NCBI GenBank assembly: GCA_903823545.1
Contig: CAIJTL010000678.1
Span: forward strand, 1 to 5,245
Reading direction: 5' to 3'
DNA length: 5,245 bases
DNA from: an uncultured Planctomycetaceae bacterium
Lineage (GTDB): Bacteria; Planctomycetota; Planctomycetia; Planctomycetales; Planctomycetaceae
The translations under genes were made by a program, and so were the position numbers. Positions 1-5,245 of the stretch are shown here, one piece after another (within the stretch, counting starts at the first letter, position 1; each line of letters begins with the position of its first letter). The notes below the pieces were generated by a model. That model saw nothing but the letters and a program-made list of their open reading frames with translations, was not told where the DNA came from and did not search any database.

Positions 1-3000
1 TTCTTGACCCTGAGCAAGTACCCCAACTGACGAGTCGGTACGACGATTTCCTGGACGGGGTTTAGAAAGCCGGCACTCAACTCAAATTGCGTCTCGCTAC
101 TCAACTCGAAGGCTCCGATATCGACACGCGTGTCGAACTCACGCGTGAAGCCCGTGCCCCGTTGGTCGGTGGCTTGCAGCGCGTTCAGTTTCTCGGCGGT
201 CAATCCGGGGAACACGAGCGAGAGCGCGCTGAAGTTGCTCGCGAAGAGCGTGTCCAAGTCGGTTCCTGCGTTGATCGCTGGGCTGCCGGTCTTCAGGGCG
301 ACGGTTTGCGTGGGACCGCCGTTGTTGGCGAGCAACGGAATCGTAGACGTCGTGTTGGGGATCAGCTCAAAGATGGTCGCGACATTGCCGTCGATCAGAT
401 TTGTGGCGCTCCCCGTCGCCAGCGTCGGGCCTCCCAGGTTTTTGGAGGTTCGTTGACCATTGCTGTCGAGGAAGCTGAGGTTTCCGGAGATGATCGTGTT
501 GACGGCCGTGCTTTTCGCGGGGAACTGTGGTGAGAAGCTCTTCGTGAAGAGTCCCGCACCGGCATGAGCGAAGTTGTTCGTGAGGGTGCTGTTGACGAGG
601 GTCAGGTTCCCTTCGTTCTTGATCGCTCCGCCCCCTTGGACGGTGCTGCGGGCCACGTTTTGGAAGAAGGTGCTGTTGAAGACGAACGCGGTTCCGTAGT
701 TGGCGATTCCGCCGCCCCCCTCGTCGCCATTGGCGTTGTTGTTCAAGAACGTGGTGCCGACCACGCTCAACAGGCCGTCGTTGGCGATGGCTGCGCCGCC
801 GCCGCCGTTGTTGTTGATGCTGATTCGAGCTTGGTTTCCATCGAACGTGCTGTTCTCGATGGTCAGCTTGCCGTCCTGGTGGTTGAAGATCGCACCTCCC
901 CCGTTGTTGAGGGCGGCGATGGAGCTGCCGTTGGAGTCCACGACGTTGAACTGGGCGACGATGTTTTTCAGGGTCAGGTCGCCGATGTTCTCGATCGCCC
1001 CGCCCCCGTTCCGCAGCGAGAAGCCGTTTTGGAACGTGAGGCCGGAGACCTCCGCGACCGCCTGGGATTTGACATTCAGGATGCGGCTGCGGCCCAAACC
1101 GTCGAGCGTCAGCTTGACGGCTCCTGGTCCCGCAAGGGTGATTTTCTGAGTGTTGGAGAGGATGAGCACTCCTTGCGTCAGCTCGATCACGCCGGTCATG
1201 TTCGCCGCGAACGTGATCGTGGTGGGGAAGCTGAGACTGTTGGCGAAGTTGATCGCTTCCCGCAGCGAAGTACCGGTCCCGACGTTGGGGCTGATCGTGC
1301 TGTTGTCCTCATCGGTCCTGGTGGTGACGAGAATCGTCGTCGAGCCTGGCTCAAACGCCCCGATGCTCGGCGCAGTCGCGCTGCGGACAAACCCACGCTG
1401 GTCGGTGGCGGATCGGCCGGGTGCTGCTTGGCCGAGTGCGGGATTGCTGGAATTGTTGATGAGTGCGATCGTCTTTGTCGGCCCACCCAGGTCCGCCAGT
1501 CCCCCCGCGAGAATCTGGCTCACATCCCCGCCAATCACGCTGTGGTCGCGGACCATGCCGTTGCCGACGAGGGAAAGCCCACTGTCGTCAAAAGATCGAA
1601 ACTCACCATCAAAGATCGGTCCACCATAGTCTGTCGGCCCAAGATTACCGACGAAGTTGCCGACCACGATCGTGTTGATGACACGGACTGCTCCGACTCT
1701 TTGGGCTGGTTCTTGAGCGAAGAGACCGCCCCCTTTCAACTGCGATTTGATCAGTCGATTTACAAGCAATAAAGGATCTCCGGGGACGAGGCCCACCGTG
1801 TTTCCCGTCAAAGTGTTGTGAACAATGTCGATCTCCTCATCGTTTGGTTTGAGAACGGACATTCCGCCCCCCACTCCGACCGCATGATTGCCGGTGAACG
1901 TGCAATTCTCGATGCGGGCACCGGCCTTGAAAATTGCAATGCCGCCGCCGCCATTCACCGCATTCGGATCAGTAGAAGTGAGATCCGACCCCGCCGCTCC
2001 GTTCGCCACGTTCTGGAGAAACGTGCAGTTGAAGACGGATTTCTCTCCATTGTTGGTCGCAAAGATCCCACCGCCGCTCCGACCGGCGACATTTCTCTCG
2101 AACGTGCTACCTCCAACAATCAGAGTCCCTCCCGTGGCGATTCCACCGCCGTCCGTCCCCGCGCGGTTGTTTTTGAACGTGACATTCGACACGGTCAAAG
2201 AACTGCCAGGTTCGGCCAAGATTCCACCGCCTTCGCCGGTCCCAGCGTTGCCATTCTGAAGGGTCAGCCCCGCAATCTCGGCAGTCGCGCCGGGGAGTCT
2301 ATTTCCCGGCGTGCCAGCCACACGGAAGATTCGGCTCGTCAGATTGCCGTCGATGGCCAGACTGTTGGGGCCGGGGCCGACAATCCGCGTCGTCCCCACC
2401 AGGTCGGTCAGAGTCAACTCCCCCTGCGTGAGCCTGATCGTGCCACCCACACCGAATGTGATCGTGTTGTTCCCCGGAATCGCGTTGGCCAAAGCCACCG
2501 CCTCGCGCAGCGTCAACAACAAACCGGCTCCGTCATCGGCCAGCGAATTCACGACCAGCATTTCCGGAACGGACTCCACCGCTCCCAAATCAGGAGCATT
2601 GATGTTTCGCGGAAACACTGTGACTCGCTGGTCCTGGGGATTCTGCGACACCAAAAACGCATCCCCATTTGCGAACTTCGTGTTTTGAGCCAACCCCTGA
2701 TCAATCGCCGGACTGCTGGCCTTCAACAGAACCGTCTTGGTCGCCCCCCCGTTGTTCCTCAACTTGGGAATCAGAATTCCATCGACGGTCTCCGACTCCA
2801 ACACAGACTCCCAATTCGCCGTCACACTGTTTCGAACGTCAGCAAAGGTCTGCGACGTCGTCAGAATCCCAAATGAGTCCGTACTCAGCGGGCCTTTCAC
2901 ATCATCGAAGGTGAACCCCGTGTTCCCGACCACCAGCGAGTTGTAGACCCGTGTTGTGGCAGTGTTCTTCGTCAGGATTCCGGCACCGCCCTGACTGACT

Positions 3001-4319
3001 GGAGACGCCGAATTTCCAGTGATCGTGCAATGAATGACGCTGAGTCGATCCAGGTTGTTGATCGCGCCCCCGCCCGCTTCTGCCTGGGCCAGTGCCAAGG
3101 TGTTGGTGATGGTGTTTTGAAAGAAGGTGCTGTTGATGACCGTCACGGCCCCTGCCTGATTGTTGATGCCACCACCTCTGACGACCGCTCGGTTCGACCA
3201 CAACGTGCTGTTTGACACGATCACCGAGCCACCAGAGTTGTGGATTCCGCCCCCTGCAATAAAAGCAGAGTTCGTGAAGAGCGTGCTCTCATTCACTCTC
3301 AACGTCCCCCGATTTTCGATGGCACCACCAGATACAGACGCGGAGTTCTCGTTGATCGTCGTGTTTTTCAACAAATTCAGTGTTGCCTGGTTCCAAACGC
3401 CGGCCCCATTTTTCGCCCGGTTTGATGACAAAGTGCTGATCGAGATGTTGATTTCACCAGCGATGTTGTAGATTCCCCCCCCATCAAAAACTGCCGTGTT
3501 CGCCTCGATGTTGCTGTCATTCACACTGATCGTCCCTTGATTCGCGATCGCACCACCGGACGTCCCCGCGGAACTGTTTTGGATCGTGGTGTTTCCCGCC
3601 AGGGTCAATGTTCCGTTATTGAAAATTCCGCCGCCGAACTCGGTAGCTTGTCCGTTCTGAATCGTGACCTGACTCAGACTGAGTGTTCCGGAATTGAAAA
3701 TTACGCCGCCATGGGAGTCTTTTCCGCTCGTCAAAGTCACTCCACTGATTTCGACGTTCTGGCCGACATTGACAGCAAAGATGCGGCTTCTCAGTCCCGC
3801 GTCGAACGTCAAAACCCCCTCTCCTGGCCCAGTGATTTTGACGGATCGATTCAACGGGTACGTGCCGTTGACCACGCCGATCGTGACCGGAGTCGTGATG
3901 AAACCGGGGCCAATGAAACCAGAGTCAAACCGGATTTCGTCATTCACCCCCAACGTACCAACGACTTGGCTTTTCTCAGCCGCCGAATAGCCAAACGTGC
4001 TGCCAGCATTGATGATATTCACCGCCTCGCGAAACGTCAGCACGTTGTCACTGTCGCGTCCCGAAGGATGAATAATCCCTATGCCATCCCCCGGATCGAA
4101 AGTGTTCGAATCATCATTGGAGTTCACAAAGAGCACAGCGGGAACAACCCGCATCTCCAAAACCTCCGCTTCGCTCCACCGCCGCCGCCGTCCAGCGGCT
4201 GCTGATCGTCGCGTCCGGCCTGACGACCGAACCGACAGTTGTGGCCGGTCTCCCGACCGAGCCATTAACCCGCTCTCCCGCCCCGACCACAAACCGCGCA
4301 ACCAAGATGTCATCCGCAT
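1..4319 (-). CDS. Large tandem LREA / parallel beta-helix / choice-of-anchor Q surface protein (3' end outside window)
   Basis: The minus frame is open from ATG 4319 to the left edge, giving 1439 residues with no stop and no C-terminus. The start is supported by AAGGA nine bases upstream, and no in-frame ATG, GTG or TTG lies between it and the upstream stop at 4400-4398. Residues 1-61 are Arg-rich (RRRR at 44-47) and end in LEMRVVPA (54-61), resembling the LExR-type leader of planctomycete surface proteins; I see no classical signal peptide. Three modules follow (about 62-582, 586-990, 994-1405). Each has an LREA cap (FREAV 96-100, LREAV 604-608, LREAI 1019-1023), Gly/Asn-rich beta-helix coils, an NNGG/GGPT motif (522, 945, 1332) and a D/S-(I/L)-GA-(F/V)-E end. 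The family is known for large extracellular proteins in environmental bacteria. Adhesion or matrix binding is inference; no catalytic motif was recognised. It stands alone here. Confidence 0.93.
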   Translation of the reverse strand, partial: MRMTSWLRGLWSGRESGLMARSGDRPQLSVRSSGRTRRSAAAGRRRRWSEAEVLEMRVVPAVLFVNSNDDSNTFDPGDGIGIIHPSGRDSDNVLTFREAVNIINAGSTFGYSAAEKSQVVGTLGVNDEIRFDSGFIGPGFITTPVTIGVVNGTYPLNRSVKITGPGEGVLTFDAGLRSRIFAVNVGQNVEISGVTLTSGKDSHGGVIFNSGTLSLSQVTIQNGQATEFGGGIFNNGTLTLAGNTTIQNSSAGTSGGAIANQGTISVNDSNIEANTAVFDGGGIYNIAGEINISISTLSSNRAKNGAGVWNQATLNLLKNTTINENSASVSGGAIENRGTLRVNESTLFTNSAFIAGGGIHNSGGSVIVSNSTLWSNRAVVRGGGINNQAGAVTVINSTFFQNTITNTLALAQAEAGGGAINNLDRLSVIHCTITGNSASPVSQGGAGILTKNTATTRVYNSLVVGNTGFTFDDVKGPLSTDSFGILTTSQTFADVRNSVTANWESVLESETVDGILIPKLRNNGGATKTVLLKASSPAIDQGLAQNTKFANGDAFLVSQNPQDQRVTVFPRNINAPDLGAVESVPEMLVVNSLADDGAGLLLTLREAVALANAIPGNNTITFGVGGTIRLTQGELTLTDLVGTTRIVGPGPNSLAIDGNLTSRIFRVAGTPGNRLPGATAEIAGLTLQNGNAGTGEGGGILAEPGSSLTVSNVTFKNNRAGTDGGGIATGGTLIVGGSTFERNVAGRSGGGIFATNNGEKSVFNCTFLQNVANGAAGSDLTSTDPNAVNGGGGIAIFKAGARIENCTFTGNHAVGVGGGMSVLKPNDEEIDIVHNTLTGNTVGLVPGDPLLLVNRLIKSQLKGGGLFAQEPAQRVGAVRVINTIVVGNFVGNLGPTDYGGPIFDGEFRSFDDSGLSLVGNGMVRDHSVIGGDVSQILAGGLADLGGPTKTIALINNSSNPALGQAAPGRSATDQRGFVRSATAPSIGAFEPGSTTILVTTRTDEDNSTISPNVGTGTSLREAINFANSLSFPTTITFAANMTGVIELTQGVLILSNTQKITLAGPGAVKLTLDGLGRSRILNVKSQAVAEVSGLTFQNGFSLRNGGGAIENIGDLTLKNIVAQFNVVDSNGSSIAALNNGGGAIFNHQDGKLTIENSTFDGNQARISINNNGGGGAAIANDGLLSVVGTTFLNNNANGDEGGGGIANYGTAFVFNSTFFQNVARSTVQGGGAIKNEGNLTLVNSTLTNNFAHAGAGLFTKSFSPQFPAKSTAVNTIISGNLSFLDSNGQRTSKNLGGPTLATGSATNLIDGNVATIFELIPNTTSTIPLLANNGGPTQTVALKTGSPAINAGTDLDTLFASNFSALSLVFPGLTAEKLNALQATDQRGTGFTREFDTRVDIGAFELSSETQFELSAGFLNPVQEIVVPTRQLGYLLRVK
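105..1340 (-). other. Protein module 3: LREA cap + beta-helix + Q-type tail
   Basis: This covers residues about 994-1405 and is the most canonical module. It begins ILVTTRTDEDN, has TSLREAINFANS (1017-1028), a GVIELTQGVLIL strand and a GPGAVKLTLDG segment. Beta-helix coils run from about 1085 to 1275 and contain several GGGA(I) and NSTF segments. The tail has ANNGGPTQTVAL (1331-1342) and GSPAINAG (1345-1352), then DQRG, ending DIGAFE (1400-1405). About 34 further residues, not recognisably another cap, are visible before the window edge, so what follows cannot be named. Confidence 0.82.
1350..2564 (-). other. Protein module 2: LREA cap + beta-helix + Q-type tail
   Basis: This covers residues about 586-990. 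It opens MLVVNSLADDGAG and LTLREAVALANA (602-613), followed by a TIRLTQGELTL strand and a GPGPNSLAIDG segment, the standard cap layout for LREA proteins. Beta-helix coils run from about 675 to 885, with GGGI turns spaced by roughly one coil. The tail has LGGPTKTIAL (944-953) and SNPALGQ, then DQRGF, ending SIGAFE (985-990). The NGGPT asparagine is replaced by Leu, and the SPAID motif is reduced to NPALG. Confidence 0.8.
2574..4136 (-). other. Protein module 1: LREA-like cap + beta-helix + Q-type tail
   Basis: This covers residues about 62-582. The cap carries the divergent FREAV motif (96-100), with Phe where Leu is usual, and an ITGPGEGVLTFD strand. From about 185 to 460 there are many short coils with GGGI or GGAI turns followed by N-x-GTL and NSTL/NSTF segments, as expected for a right-handed parallel beta-helix with Asn ladders. 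The tail has RNNGGATKT from 521 and SSPAID, then DQR, and ends DLGAVE (577-582). Ala replaces the usual Pro of NGGPT. It is the longest of the three modules and has the most helix coils. Confidence 0.8.
4158..4319 (-). other. N-terminal Arg-rich leader of the large protein
   Basis: Residues 1-54 hold many Arg, Ser and Gly and no hydrophobic core of the length a Sec signal needs. The only hydrophobic patch is VVPAVLFV (58-65), directly after LEMR. A basic stretch (RRRRW, 44-48) followed by LExRxxPA is a recurring N-terminal pattern in planctomycete giant surface proteins. Its role in export or envelope targeting is inferred from that recurrence. A second in-frame ATG at 4313 and a third at 4265 are possible alternative starts but lack as good a ribosome site. 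Confidence 0.55.
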
Positions 4320-4328
4320 GATTTCGTT

Positions 4329-4333
4329 TCCTT
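4329..4333 (-). promoter_or_regulatory. Ribosome binding site of the large gene
   Basis: AAGGA on the minus strand with nine bases between it and the ATG at 4319. It selects 4319 over the later in-frame ATGs. The further upstream leader (4334-4400) shows no -35/-10 pair I would defend; TACGAT at 4347-4342 has no partner at the right distance. Confidence 0.6.
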
Positions 4334-4425
4334 CGTTGTGAATCGTATCGTCGTTCGTTTTGTGTGTTTGCTTACCCGCGTTTTGCGAGTGAGGCTGCTA
4401 ACCCGGTCTATTCATGTCTTCGTAG

Positions 4426-4445
4426 CCGAAGTCGTGAGACTTCGG
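4426..4445. repeat. Perfect 8-bp hairpin with GTGA (GNRA-type) loop
   Basis: CCGAAGTC at 4426-4433 pairs with GACTTCGG at 4438-4445 across GTGA. Read as plus-strand RNA the loop is a GNRA tetraloop. No U-tract follows on either strand, so it is not a normal intrinsic terminator. It lies about 107 bp upstream of the large gene's start and belongs to the repeat-rich intergenic block. Confidence 0.6.
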
Positions 4446-4463
4446 AGCGATGTCACAAGTTGC

Positions 4464-4483
4464 ATCCGAAATCTCATTCGGAT
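4464..4483. repeat. Small 7-bp inverted repeat overlapping the left edge of palindrome copy 1
   Basis: ATCCGAA (4464-4470) pairs with TTCGGAT (4477-4483) over a six-base loop. It shares its right arm with the left arm of the 128-bp palindrome, so the two folds would compete. Confidence 0.45.
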
Positions 4484-4607
4484 CGCAGAAAATAACTGCG
4501 CGTGATGACATTCGGCTCGTCACGCGGAGCGGTGACGGCTACGTAGCCATCACGCTCCCGCGTGATGAGCCGGACGCTTCAAGAATCGCAGTTATTTTCT
4601 GCGATCC
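4480..4607. repeat. 128-bp quasi-palindromic intergenic element, copy 1
   Basis: The outer 21 bases (4480-4500) are a perfect inverted repeat of 4587-4607; the arm begins GGATCGCAGAAAATAACTGC. The middle is also self-complementary: CGGCTCGTCACGCGG near the left meets CCGCGTGATGAGCCG near the right, around the exact palindrome GGCTACGTAGCC (4537-4548). Both inverted repeats share almost the same centre, so the whole element can fold as one long hairpin or cruciform. It has no coding potential I accept and no transposase. A dispersed REP/MITE-like element is the best description; function unknown. Confidence 0.8.
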
Positions 4608-4626
4608 GTATCACGATTTCGGCTAC

Positions 4627-4902
4627 TGCAGTCTGCCAACGATTTTCCCCGTGTGATGAATAATCCAAGCTAACACATAATGGCTTGCCAATTGAGTTGC
4701 GGCTCCGCCGCGTCGTTGTGGTCGGTCACAAGGCCCCCCCCCCAAACAATCGCGGCGCTGGCAAGAAACCGTCGCGCATTTTTTCCATTTCTGCAAATTC
4801 ATCGCATTGCGCACGCTCTGCCATCACAAAGCCCAGCGGCAAGCCAGTTATTCAATTTGGATCAGCGTCACGACAAACCAACCCGAATCGCAAGTTTTGA
4901 AG
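4627..4902. other. Intergenic stretch with no recognisable gene
   Basis: I see no start with a ribosome site, no RNA gene and no clear repeat here. The stretch includes a run of ten C at 4734-4743. Short open frames cross it on both strands, but their products are low-complexity, match nothing I know and run into neighbouring repeat DNA. Confidence 0.5.
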
Positions 4903-4980
4903 TTGCGCATTTGCGGTCCAACCCGGAGGGTTTCAAGCAATTAGCCGGTGGTTGAGCGAAGCGATACCACCGGAAAAGGG
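4903..4980 (+). repeat. 78-bp double-hairpin element, left copy
   Basis: It begins TTGCGCAT and contains two stems. AACCC (4920-4924) pairs with GGGTT (4928-4932) over GGA. CCGGTGGT (4945-4952) pairs with ACCACCGG (4966-4973). The reverse complement of 5168-5245 aligns along its length with the same order TTGCGCAT, AACCC stem, ATTAGCCGGTGGT, ACCACCGGAAAA. Inner loop sequences differ while both stems are kept, which points to conserved structure. It sits just left of palindrome copy 2. Confidence 0.7.
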
Positions 4981-4983
4981 ATC

Positions 4984-5129
4984 ATGAGTCGGATCACAGA
5001 AAATAACTGCGCGTGATAGTGTTCGGCTCGTCACGCGGAGCGATGACGGCTACGTAGCCATCACGCTCCCGCGTGATGAGCCGGACGCTCCAAGTAGCGC
5101 AGTTTTTTTTCTGCGATCAGTATGAGTCG
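4984..5129. repeat. 8-bp direct repeats ATGAGTCG flanking palindrome copy 2
   Basis: ATGAGTCG is found at 4984-4991 and again at 5122-5129, immediately around copy 2. It could be a target-site duplication from insertion of a MITE-like element. Copy 1 has no comparable flanking direct repeat that I can see, and an 8-mer pair could be chance. Confidence 0.35.
4991..5118. repeat. 128-bp quasi-palindromic intergenic element, copy 2
   Basis: This is a direct repeat of the element at 4480-4607, same orientation, with about ten substitutions and one inserted T by eye. The centre GGCTACGTAGCC (5048-5059) and the long inner arms are unchanged. The outer arms have decayed: the left has GATCACAG where copy 1 has GATCGCAG, and the right has a run of eight T. 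Similarity falls away outside the element, which marks its borders. Confidence 0.8.
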
Positions 5130-5132
5130 TTT

Positions 5133-5168
5133 GCATCCCGGAGGGATGCCAGCCGAATGGTTGCTGGC
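5133..5168. repeat. Pair of adjoining small hairpins
   Basis: GCATCCC (5133-5139) pairs with GGGATGC (5143-5149) over GGA; on the minus strand the loop reads C(UCCG)G, a UNCG type. GCCAGC (5148-5153) then pairs with GCTGGC (5163-5168) over nine bases. They adjoin the next hairpin element, forming an almost unbroken chain of stems to the window edge. Confidence 0.6.
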
Positions 5169-5245
5169 CGTTTTCCGGTGGTGCGCCTTCGGCGACCACC
5201 GGCTAATGGCTCTCAACCCTTCGGGTTGAACTGCAAAATGCGCAA
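5168..5245 (-). repeat. 78-bp double-hairpin element, right (inverted) copy
   Basis: This is the inverted counterpart of 4903-4980. CCGGTGGT (5175-5182) pairs with ACCACCGG (5195-5202) and is extended inside by CGCC/GGCG closing on TTC. TCAACCC (5213-5219) pairs with GGGTTGA (5223-5229), giving a C(UUCG)G loop on the plus strand. The window ends at TGCGCAA, at or near the element's border, so it may continue outside. Confidence 0.7.

Larger units (their letters stand above)
4422..4626. repeat. Outer nested inverted repeats enclosing palindrome copy 1
   Basis: GTAGCCGAA (4422-4430) is inverted at TTCGGCTAC (4618-4626), and CCGAAATC (4466-4473) is inverted at GATTTCGG (4615-4622). The second pair is centred within about a base of the 128-bp palindrome, so it extends that fold; the first pair encloses everything asymmetrically. 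These are short matches and one may be chance, but two nested pairs around the same element suggest one composite repeat unit. Confidence 0.45.

Noticed and set aside
564..1772. 402-codon open frame on the plus strand
   Set aside because: It is antisense to module 3 and the end of module 2. The minus-strand product is a coherent beta-helix protein with family motifs, while the plus product is Asp/Val/Arg-rich with no recognisable motif.
1818..2876. 352-codon open frame on the plus strand
   Set aside because: Antisense to module 2 and the end of module 1; its product is Arg/Ser/Gln-rich with no domain, a typical by-product of codon bias on the real strand.
3537..4205. 222-codon open frame on the plus strand
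   Set aside because: Antisense to the start of the large gene, no ribosome site, no domain seen; other shorter overlapping frames in 1-4341 are rejected for the same reason.
4342..4347. TACGAT as a -10 box for the large gene
   Set aside because: No acceptable -35 sequence lies about 17 bases upstream on the minus strand, and promoter rules in this group are poorly known.
4426..4445. Intrinsic terminator
   Set aside because: The stem is strong but no U-tract follows on either strand.
4450..4656. 68-codon plus-strand open frame over palindrome copy 1
   Set aside because: Nearly all of it is the palindromic element; the apparent peptide is simply translated repeat DNA.
4623..4814. 63-codon minus-strand open frame
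   Set aside because: No ribosome site or motif, and it overlaps the C homopolymer and featureless DNA.
4680..4955. 91-codon plus-strand open frame in the intergenic region
   Set aside because: No Shine-Dalgarno, no recognisable protein, and its C-terminal end is made from the 78-bp hairpin repeat, a common source of spurious predictions.
4480..5118. CRISPR array
   Set aside because: Only two copies of a 128-bp element separated by a 383-bp gap; CRISPR repeats are short with uniform short spacers.
4480..5118. Insertion sequence with transposase
   Set aside because: No open frame with transposase motifs occurs between or within the repeats; at most these are non-autonomous elements.

Overview
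The window looks like part of a Planctomycetota chromosome, probably near Pirellulaceae/Rhodopirellula. Three things suggest this. It holds one very long gene for a repetitive predicted surface or secreted protein. That protein starts with an Arg-rich leader and an LExRxxPA-type motif in place of a normal signal peptide. The DNA upstream is full of hairpin-forming intergenic repeats. The lineage call rests on these features and on memory of such genomes, not on a search.

Positions 1-4319, minus strand: a single reading frame with no stop, starting at ATG 4319 and running off the left edge (1439 codons visible, C-terminus missing). It encodes three tandem copies of one architecture. Each copy has an LREA-type cap (FREAV, LREAV, LREAI), then glycine/asparagine-rich parallel beta-helix coils of the form GGGIxNxGTLTxxNSTFxxN, then an NGGPTxT...SPAI...DQR...IGAFE tail typical of 'choice-of-anchor Q' proteins. 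The long open frames on the plus strand across this region are antisense shadows.

Positions 4320-4421 are the leader of that gene, with a good Shine-Dalgarno (AAGGA) but no convincing promoter. From 4422 to 5245 I find no credible gene, only dispersed-repeat DNA. There are two direct copies of a 128-bp quasi-palindrome (4480-4607 and 4991-5118). The first is enclosed by further nested inverted repeats reaching out to 4422-4626. The second lies between two inverted copies of a separate ~78-bp double-hairpin element (4903-4980 and 5168-5245), with more small hairpins at 5133-5168. Several stems close on UNCG- or GNRA-type tetraloops, which suggests selection as RNA or as extruding DNA hairpins. 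Between the two repeat clusters, 4627-4902 shows nothing I can identify.

I see no metabolic operon, defence system or CRISPR array. The most unusual item is the nested palindromic repeat family in the intergenic region; the large protein is a recognisable type with a triplicated architecture.
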